Below, in pieces: positions 26,905 to 35,680 of a DNA stretch of 64,000 nt (positions within the stretch are counted from its first letter, which is position 1; each line of letters starts with the position of its first letter). The notes under the pieces were generated by a model. The model was not told the DNA's origin. It worked only from the letters and a program-made list of their open reading frames with translations, and ran no database searches. Position numbers and translations under genes: made by a program. The DNA comes from a virus. The stretch spans positions 1-64,000 of the IMG/VR virus record IMGVR_UViG_3300001680_000191. One strand, written 5' to 3'.

Positions 26905-27792
26905 TTGATATTTGAGTACGATAAAATAGTGGTAGGAAGTTGCTTGGACGCTGTTCTTTACGCATTCAACAATAACTGTCCTATTTTTTTTACAAAGGCA
27001 CAACGACCCTTTAGATTTGACTATTTGGAACCAGGCCAAGACTTGACTTTTTTGAAGGCCCCCAGCCGGCCTCCTAAAAGTTTAACGACGTTTGAAGAAG
27101 AAAAACTTATAGGCATCCCGAAAAGCGTTCTGTGGGAGAGGTTGCTGTTTTTGCTTTCTTTAGATGGCAAGGCGCCCCTTTCGAATTTGTGTCACACGAT
27201 GCGTTATAATGGTGATACTCTCGTTTGCTCTAATGAGTATTCGAAGATTTTTGAATTGAAGTTTAATGAGTGCTTATACTTTGGCGATCAATCAGCCGCC
27301 GGACTGGCCACCGAGAAATCTCTTGACGAGACCACATATATATGTTATGATTATATTGCATTCAATAAAGGCGGCAAGCATGAAATCGACCATATTCGCA
27401 CAAATGATGATTTTGTCAGCGAGATATGGTTTTATTCTTCCGACCGTATTGATGGAAATACTCCTGTTAGAGATGCTTGTGCGGTATCAACACTAACAGA
27501 ACAACAGCTATTGGATTTTGATCATTCCGAAACAATGGCGCGCTTTAAAACCATTCATGAAATGGAATCCAGAGGAATGAAAGGACAATTTGCAGGTGGA
27601 TACACAACAGCCGGAAACCCGAAACATTACAAATTTAGAACAACTAGCATTGGACGCCAAACGCATCAGCAAAGAACTGAAGCCACACCGAGTGAAGCGA
27701 ATGTCACGATTCCGAAGCAAAGTACACAAAGTTTGCTTAATTCTTTGTCGTCCGCTAGCGTGGCCTACGATAGATTTTTAAAATATTTATGA
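26905..27792 (+). CDS. Unknown protein, candidate leaderless gene
   Basis: 295 aa. It begins at TTG 26905 with I-F-E-Y-D-K-I-V-V-G-S-C-L-D-A-V-L-Y-A, a hydrophobic strand and Gly/Ser turn reminiscent of a nucleotide-binding fold, so the start is probably near here although no Shine-Dalgarno exists and the -10 box ends 8 bases before. The C-terminal ~80 residues are polar and rich in T, S, Q and R. ATGA overlap with the next gene suggests they work together. Family not recognised. Confidence 0.5.
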   Translation: MIFEYDKIVVGSCLDAVLYAFNNNCPIFFTKAQRPFRFDYLEPGQDLTFLKAPSRPPKSLTTFEEEKLIGIPKSVLWERLLFLLSLDGKAPLSNLCHTMRYNGDTLVCSNEYSKIFELKFNECLYFGDQSAAGLATEKSLDETTYICYDYIAFNKGGKHEIDHIRTNDDFVSEIWFYSSDRIDGNTPVRDACAVSTLTEQQLLDFDHSETMARFKTIHEMESRGMKGQFAGGYTTAGNPKHYKFRTTSIGRQTHQQRTEATPSEANVTIPKQSTQSLLNSLSSASVAYDRFLKYL

Positions 27793-28667
27793 GCCGTTTG
27801 CACCTAGCAGGCATAATACCCTTAGCTAATCTTAAGACTAATTTTCAGGTGGCGATACCGGAAGTTCTTCTACCTATTGGTCATGGATTTTCAGCTATTC
27901 AGAAATCAGTTTTTGAGTGTGCCATGGCTGGATGCAATACTATTTGGATTGTGGCAAACGATGATTTGGCTCCTGTTATTAGAGAAATCGTGGGTGACTG
28001 GGTATATGATCCGGTATATTATCACAGTCCAGCCAAATTTAGTTCGGAACAACGAAAAGAAATACCTATTTACTACGTACCGATTCACCCGAAGGATCGC
28101 GATAGACGTGATTCTTATGGGTGGTCGGTTTTATATGGCATACACTGTGCTTGGAGAGTCGCTCATAATATTTCTCAATGGATCACACCCGACAAATATT
28201 ATATTTCGTTTCCTCTTTCGGCATTTGATGTATACCAAGTGAGAACCTGGCGCCGAGAAATCTCGGATCCAAAGAAGAATTTTTTCTTCACTCACAAACA
28301 AAACCATATTAAAAATAATTTACCAATTTCATTTACAATGACAGGAGAAGACTTTAAATTATGCCGAAGAACAGTAAACCAAAAGACAACAAGGGAATAT
28401 TTACCCCCTTCACCGGGCCAGCAGTACCCAAGCCAAAAATTACCACTGCAAGACCGGTGGTCAGCCCGATACTTCACTCTGGAAGACGTTTTTGAGGCAG
28501 TAGACGATAAAAATGCTCACAAAGTAGAGCTTGATTGGCATTACGATATCTCTAATTGGAGTGGGTATCGTAATTTTCTATCTTCAGACAATATAATAAA
28601 TACTCCTGAAGAGGGGTTGACAAAACCCCACATACATGTTAAATTACCATATACCTCGGAGGAATAA
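27789..28667 (+). CDS. Nucleotidyltransferase/glycosyltransferase-like (GT-A fold) protein
   Basis: 292 aa, ATGA overlap with the previous gene. The N-terminus G-I-I-P-L-A-N, then L-L-P-I-G-H-G-F-S-A-I-Q-K-S-V and G-C-N-T-I-W-I-V-A-N-D-D follows the sugar-nucleotide pyrophosphorylase pattern ('P-L-A-G..., P-x-x-x-x-P-L, I, V'). A canonical G-G-x-G-x-R-L loop is missing, so activity on NTP is uncertain. It could modify a sugar, the host surface or DNA. It overlaps the polymerase gene by one base. Confidence 0.5.
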   Translation: MSRLHLAGIIPLANLKTNFQVAIPEVLLPIGHGFSAIQKSVFECAMAGCNTIWIVANDDLAPVIREIVGDWVYDPVYYHSPAKFSSEQRKEIPIYYVPIHPKDRDRRDSYGWSVLYGIHCAWRVAHNISQWITPDKYYISFPLSAFDVYQVRTWRREISDPKKNFFFTHKQNHIKNNLPISFTMTGEDFKLCRRTVNQKTTREYLPPSPGQQYPSQKLPLQDRWSARYFTLEDVFEAVDDKNAHKVELDWHYDISNWSGYRNFLSSDNIINTPEEGLTKPHIHVKLPYTSEE

Positions 28668-31600
28668 TGGATCGTCAAGAATCCAAGATTAAGTTTGTTG
28701 GTCTGCACGCACATTCAGTTGCAGGCTCTATTTTTGATGCGGTGGGATACCCGCAAGAGCATATGGATTTTGCATATGAGAATGGCTCGGACGCCTTAGC
28801 ACTGACGGATCATGGAAACATGAATGGTCTTTCGTGGCAGGTGCTCCATGCCAAGAAGATGAAAGCGGAAGGGAGAGATTTTAAACCCATCTTCGGGGTG
28901 GAGGCATACTTTACCACATCGATTAAAGAGTGGCGCGAAGCGTATGATACTGAGATGGCAGACAAGAAGAAAGCCCGCAGCGCAAAGAAGGACACACAGT
29001 CCGGAGCCACAGTCGAGGATGAAGGAGATACTAAGAATGCACAGCCGATCTTGAAGCGCCGGCGACACCTTATTCTCCTAGCACAAAATCAGACGGGACT
29101 AAACAATTTATTCAAGCTAATATCTCACAGCTATACCGATGATTATTTCTATCGGTACCCGCGAATGGACTATGATCTGCTCCGGAAGCACTCAGAAGGC
29201 GTTATCGCTGCGTCTGCATGCTTGGGTGGGGTGTACGCTGGAAACTACTGGGAGAACCGCGAGAAGGGACCAGAGGCTGTTTTAAACGCTATGCGTGAAA
29301 CGACAGTGGAAATGCAATCTATTTTCGGAGACAGATGGTACGCCGAATTACAGTGGAACAACATTCAAGAACAGCATGAGTTGAATCAATACATTATTCA
29401 AATGGCAAAGGACTTTGACCTTAAACTAATTTCTACCGCAGACAGCCATTACCCGAACCCTGAAGCTTGGAAAGATAGAGAGATGTATAAGCGCCTCGGC
29501 TGGCTTGGGAAGGGAAAACCACAATGGAAGAAAGGACAAGAGACTGACGGAGAAAAAGAAGAGGTACTTCCTGAATCGGTAGACGTAATTGGTTATGAGC
29601 TATATCCCAAGAACGGTGATCAGATGTGGGAGAGTTACCAGAAGTACACAGAAGATAGTGATTTCAGTTACGATGATGATCTGGTATTAGAGAGCATCGA
29701 GGAGACTTATCGGATTGCTCATGAGCGAATCGAAAACTTCATGCCAGACGCCACTGTGCGGCTGCCAGACTTTGTAGTTCCAGAGGGAGCAACAGCTACG
29801 GAAGCGCTTCTACGCTATGCGATTGATGGGCTCCGACTTATGGATCTTCATAAAAATCCTGAATATGTTAAGCGACTGAAATATGAGTTAGACGTTATTG
29901 ACGGCCGCGGCTTCAGTAAATATTTCCTGACGATGAAGGCGATCACTGACGAAGCTGCAGACATTATGCTGGTTGGACCAGGCCGCGGCAGCGCATGTGG
30001 ATCGCTGGTGGCGTATGTGCTGAAAATCACCCAGATTGATCCTATCAAATATAACCTACCCTTCGAACGCTTCCTGCGTTCAGACGCTACAGACTACCCC
30101 GATATTGATACCGATGTATCCGACAGCATGGCTCTGAAGGAGAGGCTGATTGAGAAGTGGGGCGCCGACCGCGTAGCACCCATCTCCAACTGGAATACTC
30201 TTCAACTACGCTCACTTATTAAGGACATTTCTAAACTGTATGAGATTCCATTCACTGAGGTCAACACTGTAACCAGCGTCATGATGCGTGAAGCCACAGG
30301 TCCCTCCAAACAGCGCCACGGCATCACTGCCGGCGTGTATGTACCGACATGGGAAGAGGTGTTGGAGTTCTCTCCTACACTTAGGACATACCTGGCTCGC
30401 TACCCCGAGGTGGCTGCACGTGTAGCCGGCTTGGTTGGGCAGGTACGCTCATGTTCACGACATGCAGGAGGGCTGCTCGTCTCTGAGAATCTTAATGAGA
30501 ACATGCCGCTTATTAATAGTGGTGGAGTGCGCCAGTCGCCTTGGGCTGAAGGACAGAACGTTCGTCACCTTGAGCCGCTGGGCTTCATTAAGTTTGATTT
30601 GCTTGGGCTTTCAACGTTAAAGATGATTGAGGGTTGCATCGAACATATTCTTCGACGCCATCACGGAATAGAAGAGCCGACGTTCGAGGATATCAAAAAG
30701 TATTATAACGAAAAGCTCCACCCCGACGCTATTGATTTGAACGATCAGAAGGTATATAAGAATGTTTTTCATCGCGGCAAGTTCGCAGGAACTTTTCAGT
30801 TCACTAACTCAGGGGCTCAAGAATTTTGTAAGAGTGTAAAGCCTACGAATATTGCGGAGATCTCCGCGGTCACCAGTATCTTTCGTCCCGGGCCATTGTC
30901 AGCCAAGGTCCACGAACAGTACATTGCCGCCAAGGAAGGGCATGCTGACATCGAGTGGTACCACCCCCTCTTCAAAGAGATAACAGAAGAGAGTTATGGC
31001 CATGTTATTTTCCAAGAGCAGATTTCTGAGATCACTCACCGGATTGGCAAGGACATTTCCCGAGACGATGGTAATACTATCCGCAAGCTTTTGACCAAGC
31101 GCGGCACAGGTAAAGAACATCTCCTGATTGAGTTTAAGCAGCAGTTTGTTCAAGGAGCGAACGAAAAGGGAATGTCCATCAGAACTGCAGAAGAGATCTG
31201 GGAACTTATGGAAGGCTTTGCTAAGTATGGTTTCTCTAAGAACCATGCAACAGCATATAGTATCATTTCTTACCAGTGTGCATGGCTCTGGACTTATTAT
31301 ACTGCAGAGTGGGCCGCAGCGTTTCTGGACAAAGAGCCGGAAGCACGCAAAGAACGCGCCATCAACACAGTCAAGAGCCACGGATTTAATATCGAACCAC
31401 TTGATGTCAATAAATCAGGCGTTGTGTGGGAGATTAGCAAAGATGGAAAGACACTAATCCAGCCGCTTACATCCATTAAGGGGCTTGGCATGGCAGCTAT
31501 CGAACAGGTATTAGAGAATCGCCCCTTCATGAACGCAGAGGATCTATTGTTCCGCGAAGGGGTATCCTACAGCAAACTTAATAAGAAGGCACTAGATGCT

Positions 31601-32122
31601 TTGTGTCGAGGTGGAGCGCTGGATCAGATTGTAGATGATCGCTTTACGGGACGTAAACACTTCTGGTCTTCTTGTGTGGTTAACCGCCCTAAGAATCTTA
31701 AGAAGCTAGCAGACAACATAGAGTTGTATAGACCCGAGGGGGACTTTACAGAAGCAGAGATCATCCAGTTCAAGACGGATCTCACGGGAGTATTCCCGAT
31801 GAACCTAGTAATTGGACCAGAGATGATCCAGAAGCTTAAAGAAAAGTTTATCCCCCCAATTTCTGAGTTTGATCCAGAGCTTCAGGTGTGTTGGTTTATT
31901 CCACGCCAGATCACAGCGCGCAAGACCAAAAATGGAAAGCTTTATTGGATCGTTGAGGTGATTGACTCTAACAACGAACTAACTAGAATTAGGTGCTGGG
32001 CAGTTAAACCCGAGAAAGATAAGATTCACTTAAACCGACCCTACATGGCTAAGTTAAAGTATGATGAGAACTGGGGCTTTTCAACCTATGCTATCGGACA
32101 AACATTTAGGCTATTAGGATAG
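28667..32122 (+). CDS. dnaE: DNA polymerase III alpha-like (C family) with PHP domain
   Basis: 1151 aa, close to DnaE (1160). N-terminal PHP domain: G-L-H-A-H-S-V-A-G and L-T-D-H-G-N-M-N-G, with A-D-S-H-Y later (~270). The catalytic region has G-R-G-S-A-C-G-S-L-V-A-Y (~446), Y-P-D-I-D-T-D (two acids, ~480) and I-K-F-D-L-L-G-L (third Asp, ~644), and F-R-P-G-P-L in the fingers. A C-terminal OB-like part carries V-C-W-F-I-P-R-Q-I-T. It is a full replicative polymerase, while a family A polymerase is encoded at 13929. No separate clamp or exonuclease gene was seen; the PHP metal ligands could support proofreading. Confidence 0.92.
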   Translation: MDRQESKIKFVGLHAHSVAGSIFDAVGYPQEHMDFAYENGSDALALTDHGNMNGLSWQVLHAKKMKAEGRDFKPIFGVEAYFTTSIKEWREAYDTEMADKKKARSAKKDTQSGATVEDEGDTKNAQPILKRRRHLILLAQNQTGLNNLFKLISHSYTDDYFYRYPRMDYDLLRKHSEGVIAASACLGGVYAGNYWENREKGPEAVLNAMRETTVEMQSIFGDRWYAELQWNNIQEQHELNQYIIQMAKDFDLKLISTADSHYPNPEAWKDREMYKRLGWLGKGKPQWKKGQETDGEKEEVLPESVDVIGYELYPKNGDQMWESYQKYTEDSDFSYDDDLVLESIEETYRIAHERIENFMPDATVRLPDFVVPEGATATEALLRYAIDGLRLMDLHKNPEYVKRLKYELDVIDGRGFSKYFLTMKAITDEAADIMLVGPGRGSACGSLVAYVLKITQIDPIKYNLPFERFLRSDATDYPDIDTDVSDSMALKERLIEKWGADRVAPISNWNTLQLRSLIKDISKLYEIPFTEVNTVTSVMMREATGPSKQRHGITAGVYVPTWEEVLEFSPTLRTYLARYPEVAARVAGLVGQVRSCSRHAGGLLVSENLNENMPLINSGGVRQSPWAEGQNVRHLEPLGFIKFDLLGLSTLKMIEGCIEHILRRHHGIEEPTFEDIKKYYNEKLHPDAIDLNDQKVYKNVFHRGKFAGTFQFTNSGAQEFCKSVKPTNIAEISAVTSIFRPGPLSAKVHEQYIAAKEGHADIEWYHPLFKEITEESYGHVIFQEQISEITHRIGKDISRDDGNTIRKLLTKRGTGKEHLLIEFKQQFVQGANEKGMSIRTAEEIWELMEGFAKYGFSKNHATAYSIISYQCAWLWTYYTAEWAAAFLDKEPEARKERAINTVKSHGFNIEPLDVNKSGVVWEISKDGKTLIQPLTSIKGLGMAAIEQVLENRPFMNAEDLLFREGVSYSKLNKKALDALCRGGALDQIVDDRFTGRKHFWSSCVVNRPKNLKKLADNIELYRPEGDFTEAEIIQFKTDLTGVFPMNLVIGPEMIQKLKEKFIPPISEFDPELQVCWFIPRQITARKTKNGKLYWIVEVIDSNNELTRIRCWAVKPEKDKIHLNRPYMAKLKYDENWGFSTYAIGQTFRLLG

Positions 32123-32125
32123 AGT

Positions 32126-32731
32126 ATGAACGTTATGAAATATTTTAGCCCTCTCTTGAAGGAACCTAAATTTATTGATGACCTCCCCACGTTAATCAGA
32201 GTACGCAAGTTTGATGAGCCTGCAGCTAAAGAGTTTTCAAATTTGATGAGCAAAGCGCAAAACTCGGGTCAACCTGTGGTCCCTGTTATTATAGATAGTT
32301 ACGGAGGACAGGTCTACAGTCTAATGGCGATGATTTCCGACATCAGGCATTCAAAAATCCCAGTGGCCACCATTGTGCAAGGTAAGGCAATGTCATGCGG
32401 AGCTATCTTGTTTAGTTTCGGTACCGAGGGGTACAGATATATGGACCCAGACGCCACTCTTATGATTCACGACGTAAGCTCGATGGAAATTGGGAAAGTC
32501 GAAGAGATTAAAGCCTCGGCCGAAGAAACAGAACGACTTAATCAAAAAATATATTCGATGATGGCAGAGAACTGTGGGCACCATAAAGATTATTTTTTAG
32601 ATATTGTACATGAAAAAAGCCACGCTGACTGGTTTTTAGAAGCAGACGAGTGTAAGAAGTACAACTTAGCCAATCATTTACACATCCCAGAGCTAAAGAT
32701 TAAAGCTACCGTGGATTTTGAGTTTAAGTAG
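32126..32731 (+). CDS. clpP: ClpP-like serine protease (copy 1)
   Basis: 201 aa, the usual ClpP length. Oxyanion strand I-D-S-Y-G-G-Q-V (~54), nucleophile in G-K-A-M-S-C-G-A-I-L (~92), His in L-M-I-H-D-V-S-S (~117) and Asp in H-A-D-W-F-L-E-A-D-E (~170): the full triad appears intact. It starts 4 bases after dnaE. No prohead gene is next to it, so it may be a cytoplasmic protease working with a host Clp ATPase, or a capsid-maturation enzyme; context does not decide. Copy 2 is at 38468. Confidence 0.85.
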   Translation: MNVMKYFSPLLKEPKFIDDLPTLIRVRKFDEPAAKEFSNLMSKAQNSGQPVVPVIIDSYGGQVYSLMAMISDIRHSKIPVATIVQGKAMSCGAILFSFGTEGYRYMDPDATLMIHDVSSMEIGKVEEIKASAEETERLNQKIYSMMAENCGHHKDYFLDIVHEKSHADWFLEADECKKYNLANHLHIPELKIKATVDFEFK

Positions 32732-32766
32732 GTCCGCGGGCTATTTAAGGTGCGGGGTTCTATAGC

Positions 32767-33468
32767 ATGGCTGCATCAGATAAAATAAGATGGAAGAGAA
32801 TGGTAAATGAAATACGATTTCTTCATAATGAAAAGTCCCTAGTGGAAGAAATAAACAAAGAGACGGGCCCGCAGTTTCAGGAGTATTACGTTAGGTTTGC
32901 AGCCGAGAATGGCTTGGATTTGGCTAAATTAAACGCCCAAAACAGCGATATCATTGACAAGCTGTATGGCAAGAAAGCTCCAAAAATTTCTCCGGAAGAG
33001 TTTCCAGATTTTGAAAATGCTAGCGCGGCCGCCCTTGTCCTTTATATTGGTGAATCAGAAGAGCCAGAAACTGAATATAGCGATACACAAGATGATTTAG
33101 AAATTCATGAGTCTTTTAAAAAACTATTCAAGAGGCTTGCATTAAAATTACACCCCGATAAAGTGGGCAGACAGGTAACTATTGAACAGGGGATGGAAAA
33201 TCTGGTATTGTTTAAAGAAGCTAAAAGCGCGCTCGACGAGAAGAAATATTTTGTATTGCTTGACTTAGCAGAGCGGTTCCGTGTCACACAATCACGCAAC
33301 TATAAACAGCAAATTCGGTGGATGAAGCGAGAATCCCAAAGAATCAACTTAACTATTCATAAAGAAAAAGATACCTATAACTATCTTTTTTCTGAATCTG
33401 AAACCGATGAACAAAAGAATGTTCTCGTGAGAAGATTTATTTTACAACTTTTTAAGATTCACGTCTAA
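32767..33468 (+). CDS. J-domain (DnaJ-like) protein
   Basis: 233 aa. Residues ~117-180 match a J-domain: F-K-K-L-F-K-R-L-A-L-K-L-H-P-D-K-V-G with the diagnostic H-P-D, then F-K-E-A-K-S-A-L and L-D-L-A-E-R-F helices. The first 110 residues and C-terminal 50 are helical and charged with no zinc domain, so this is a type III-like J protein. It could direct host DnaK to phage substrates, as some phage J proteins do. Neighbouring ClpP supports a proteostasis role. The J-domain is well supported; the partner is inferred. Confidence 0.75.
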   Translation: MAASDKIRWKRMVNEIRFLHNEKSLVEEINKETGPQFQEYYVRFAAENGLDLAKLNAQNSDIIDKLYGKKAPKISPEEFPDFENASAAALVLYIGESEEPETEYSDTQDDLEIHESFKKLFKRLALKLHPDKVGRQVTIEQGMENLVLFKEAKSALDEKKYFVLLDLAERFRVTQSRNYKQQIRWMKRESQRINLTIHKEKDTYNYLFSESETDEQKNVLVRRFILQLFKIHV

Positions 33469-33474
33469 AACGAC

Positions 33475-33503
33475 TTGACAGCATCCCCCGATGATGCTAT
33501 ATT
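33475..33503 (+). promoter_or_regulatory. Promoter for the 33528-dUTPase operon
   Basis: TTGACA (33475-33480), 17 bases, TATATT (33498-33503); AAAGGAGAG precedes the ATG at 33528. Confidence 0.78.
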
Positions 33504-33527
33504 AATAGAGTAACAAAGGAGAGCCTA

Positions 33528-33782
33528 ATGGCCACAACACACAACGAGAAGAAGCAATACGTTAAGGAATACATCCGTTCCCTATCAGCAATTGAGGGAT
33601 GCATCGAACCATACCAGGAACAAAAGCGCGAACTACGATCTGAGTTCCGAGAGAATGGCTGGCTTAACACAGACGAGATCCGGGCCGCCGTAAAGGCTTA
33701 CCGTCTTTTCAAGGGTAAGTTCAATATTGACGAAGTTGTAGAGAACTTCGAAATGATCTCTGGAGAGGTTGATGATTCTTGA
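33528..33782 (+). CDS. Small helical protein of unknown function
   Basis: 84 aa, strongly charged and helical (Y-V-K-E-Y-I-R-S-L-S-A-I-E, then E-I-R-A-A-V-K-A-Y-R-L-F-K). The arrangement of two long helices with E-x-R-x-E-x-x-x-x-G in between is somewhat like small DNA-binding GapR/DUF2312 proteins, but this is only a pattern impression. First gene of an operon with dUTPase and a methylase; its end overlaps the dUTPase start. Confidence 0.55.
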   Translation: MATTHNEKKQYVKEYIRSLSAIEGCIEPYQEQKRELRSEFRENGWLNTDEIRAAVKAYRLFKGKFNIDEVVENFEMISGEVDDS

Positions 33783-34227
33783 GTATGCCAAAGTACACGC
33801 AGGGGTTATTGAACCCCAGCGAGCTAACCCCTCGGATGCAGGTTTAGATGTATTTTTCTCGCCAAAGGAATCTGCTACTGTCTTGATTAATCCCGGTGAA
33901 AGCAAGATTCTGGAGACTGGTTTAAAATTTGGAGTACCGCATGGCTACATGTTGGAAGTGAAAAATAGAAGCAGTGTAGCAGCCAAGCGCTCACTCATAG
34001 TCGGCGCCTGTGTCATCGATTCGGGATATGACGGCGAGGTCTTTATCAACCTACACAATGTGGGCAGTGAGATGCAAGTCATTCTACCCGGTAATAAAAT
34101 AGCACAATTAGTAATGATTCCGGTTGTTCACTTTAGGGCCATTGAGACTAGCGAGGAAAGAATTTATATGCACCCCATGACTATAAGCAGACGCGGCAGC
34201 GGAGCCCTAGGGAGCACCGATGGATAA
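33772..34227 (+). CDS. dut: dUTP diphosphatase (trimeric dUTPase)
   Basis: About 151 aa. All five motifs are visible: D-A-G-L-D-V-F (motif 1), N-R-S-S-V (2), V-I-D-S-G-Y-D-G-E-V (3, catalytic Asp), G-N-K-I-A-Q-L-V (4) and R-G-S-G-A-L-G-S-T-D-G (5). It hydrolyses dUTP to dUMP, keeping uracil out of DNA and feeding dTMP synthesis. GGAGAGG sits 3 bases before ATG 33772; a TTG at 33769 is too close to that site. Overlaps the gene before it (11 bases) and the methylase after it (8 bases). Confidence 0.93.
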   Translation: MILEYAKVHAGVIEPQRANPSDAGLDVFFSPKESATVLINPGESKILETGLKFGVPHGYMLEVKNRSSVAAKRSLIVGACVIDSGYDGEVFINLHNVGSEMQVILPGNKIAQLVMIPVVHFRAIETSEERIYMHPMTISRRGSGALGSTDG

Positions 34228-34693
34228 GAACACACAGGTGGTTATGTTTTCGTCAAAGACAGGCGAGTGGTCCACACCACAAGATTTCTTTGATAAACTT
34301 AATTGGCGATTTGGTATTTTTACCCTCGATCCATGCGCAAGCCCCGTCAATGCAAAGTGTGCTAATTTTTTCACTGAAGCAGAAGACGGTCTAGCTAAAA
34401 GTTGGGAGGGCTTTAATTCTTTTATTAACCCTCCTTATGGCCGCGGCATCGAGAAGTGGATTAAAAAAGCATACCAGGAGTCACGACAAGAGGATACTAG
34501 CGTAACCATGCTGATTCCTGCGCGTACTGACACAAAGTATTGGCATGAACACGTTATGAAGGCTGACGAAGTGTATTTCGTGAAGGGTCGCTTAAAGTTT
34601 GGGGACAGTCAAAACTCTGCCCCCTTCCCATCTGCGGTGGTTGTTTTTGACGGAACCAACCGACAGCAAATTTTTGGTGCAATTAACAGATAA
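34220..34693 (+). CDS. Phage DNA N6-adenine methyltransferase (Dam family PF05869-like)
   Basis: 157 aa, the length usual for this phage family. Starts with W-S-T-P-Q-D-F-F-D-K-L, then L-D-P-C-A-S-P-V-N (SAM site) and the catalytic I-N-P-P-Y-G-R-G-I (residues ~73-81), and later M-L-I-P-A-R-T-D-T-K-Y-W and F-V-K-G-R-L-K-F. It is distinct from the D12-class enzyme at 18435, so the phage has two adenine methylases. Probable role is protection from host restriction. Confidence 0.85.
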   Translation: MDKNTQVVMFSSKTGEWSTPQDFFDKLNWRFGIFTLDPCASPVNAKCANFFTEAEDGLAKSWEGFNSFINPPYGRGIEKWIKKAYQESRQEDTSVTMLIPARTDTKYWHEHVMKADEVYFVKGRLKFGDSQNSAPFPSAVVVFDGTNRQQIFGAINR

Positions 34694-34705
34694 GGAGAAA
34701 TAATT

Positions 34706-35083
34706 GTGACACACGAAACTATAACCGCTGCTCTGCACAACTTACAGGCACAAATTAATGAAATCATGGGGCTTATGAAAGATGCTGCTAAACAGCCATC
34801 CACAACCGAAACCGCCTCAAATATTGTAAAATACTCTCTCCAACTAGCGCAATTAGAGGGGGCTTTTATTACACTCCAGCAACATGCACCTGCGCTTGTG
34901 GAAGTGGCAAACCAATACCCTGTCCCTCCACTTCCCGCGTCCCCACTGGAAGAAGAACCAGAGGTAGAAGAGAAAGAGGGGGAGTTGATCATGACCGAGG
35001 GCATCTCTAGAACATATGACCGCGTGGCGCAAGTTCATGCCGACACTGCCACCGCGGCCGCGGCTGAGGAAGAGGAAGAGTGA
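34706..35083 (+). CDS. Unknown protein with acidic tail
   Basis: 125 aa, GTG start after AAGGAG. First 70 residues are helical (L-H-N-L-Q-A-Q-I-N-E-I-M), followed by a proline-rich linker (P-V-P-P-L-P-A-S-P) and two glutamate tracts, the last ending in five Glu. It overlaps the next gene by 4 bases (GTGA). No family recognised. Confidence 0.5.
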   Translation: MTHETITAALHNLQAQINEIMGLMKDAAKQPSTTETASNIVKYSLQLAQLEGAFITLQQHAPALVEVANQYPVPPLPASPLEEEPEVEEKEGELIMTEGISRTYDRVAQVHADTATAAAAEEEEE

Positions 35084-35352
35084 ATCGTCGAGAGCGCCGC
35101 ACCATGGAAAAAAGCGTAGGTGCGCAAGCCTCCAAGGACATCGCCGATAAAGTTGCTCAGTTCGGAAGAATGCCACAGAAATGTGATGCTTGTCATGAGC
35201 CATTTGACAAGAAAGACAAAGATATGATACAATCGTGGAGTGTTGTAGTCAAGCAAGAAGTAGTGAGGCTATTCTGCCCACACTGCATAAAAAAGACACA
35301 GGAGGCTTTAGAAAATGTCAGTAAAGAAAATATCGAAACAAGCACTGGATAA
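35080..35352 (+). CDS. Small zinc-finger-like protein
   Basis: 90 aa, GTG start overlapping the previous stop; N-R-R-E-R-R at the start is typical of such phage proteins. C-D-A-C near residue 35 and C-P-H-C near 66 form a probable zinc ribbon around a short beta segment. The 3' end overlaps the thioredoxin-like gene by 38 bases, a large overlap. Function unknown. Confidence 0.55.
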   Translation: MNRRERRTMEKSVGAQASKDIADKVAQFGRMPQKCDACHEPFDKKDKDMIQSWSVVVKQEVVRLFCPHCIKKTQEALENVSKENIETSTG

Positions 35353-35680
35353 GATAATGGCCGGCCAAGTTCGGGAGCCAGCAACGTGTGTTATTAAATT
35401 TTATTCTAACACCTGCGACCTTTGCCACAACCTGCAAGAATACTACGAAGCAATTGCAGAAAGGGAGGAATTCGCAGACATTCACTTTTTTGCATTCAAT
35501 ATCGACGAACATCCCCTGATTGAAAAAGCTTTAGGCTTTAATGGGGTACCCACTCTTTCGTTAATGAAAGTTGGGATCCCCAAGAAAAGAATCCGAATCC
35601 TAGAAGATCCTGAGAACCCGCATAAGTTGACGTGGTATCGAAGTTCCGAAATCATTGACTTTATTGAAAGGGAGCGATAA
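35315..35680 (+). CDS. Thioredoxin-like protein
   Basis: 121 aa. Thioredoxin fold signs: strand V-I-K-F-Y-S-N-T-C-D-L-C with a C-x-x-C site (residues ~34-37), F-N-I-D-E-H-P then cis-Pro in N-G-V-P-T-L (~78). It can reduce disulfides in the cytoplasm and is a possible electron donor to the class II ribonucleotide reductase. It overlaps the zinc-finger gene by 38 bases and the IMPDH gene by one base, in an operon of nucleotide metabolism. Confidence 0.8.
   Translation: MSVKKISKQALDKIMAGQVREPATCVIKFYSNTCDLCHNLQEYYEAIAEREEFADIHFFAFNIDEHPLIEKALGFNGVPTLSLMKVGIPKKRIRILEDPENPHKLTWYRSSEIIDFIERER

Noticed and set aside
28667-32122. Host chromosome fragment or prophage because of DnaE, GroEL and ClpP
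   Set aside because: Same strand, overlapping gene starts and continuous phage context on both sides; no integrase or host-only genes.
18435-34693. Restriction-modification system
   Set aside because: Two adenine methylases are present but no recognisable restriction subunit; orphan phage methylases explain this better.
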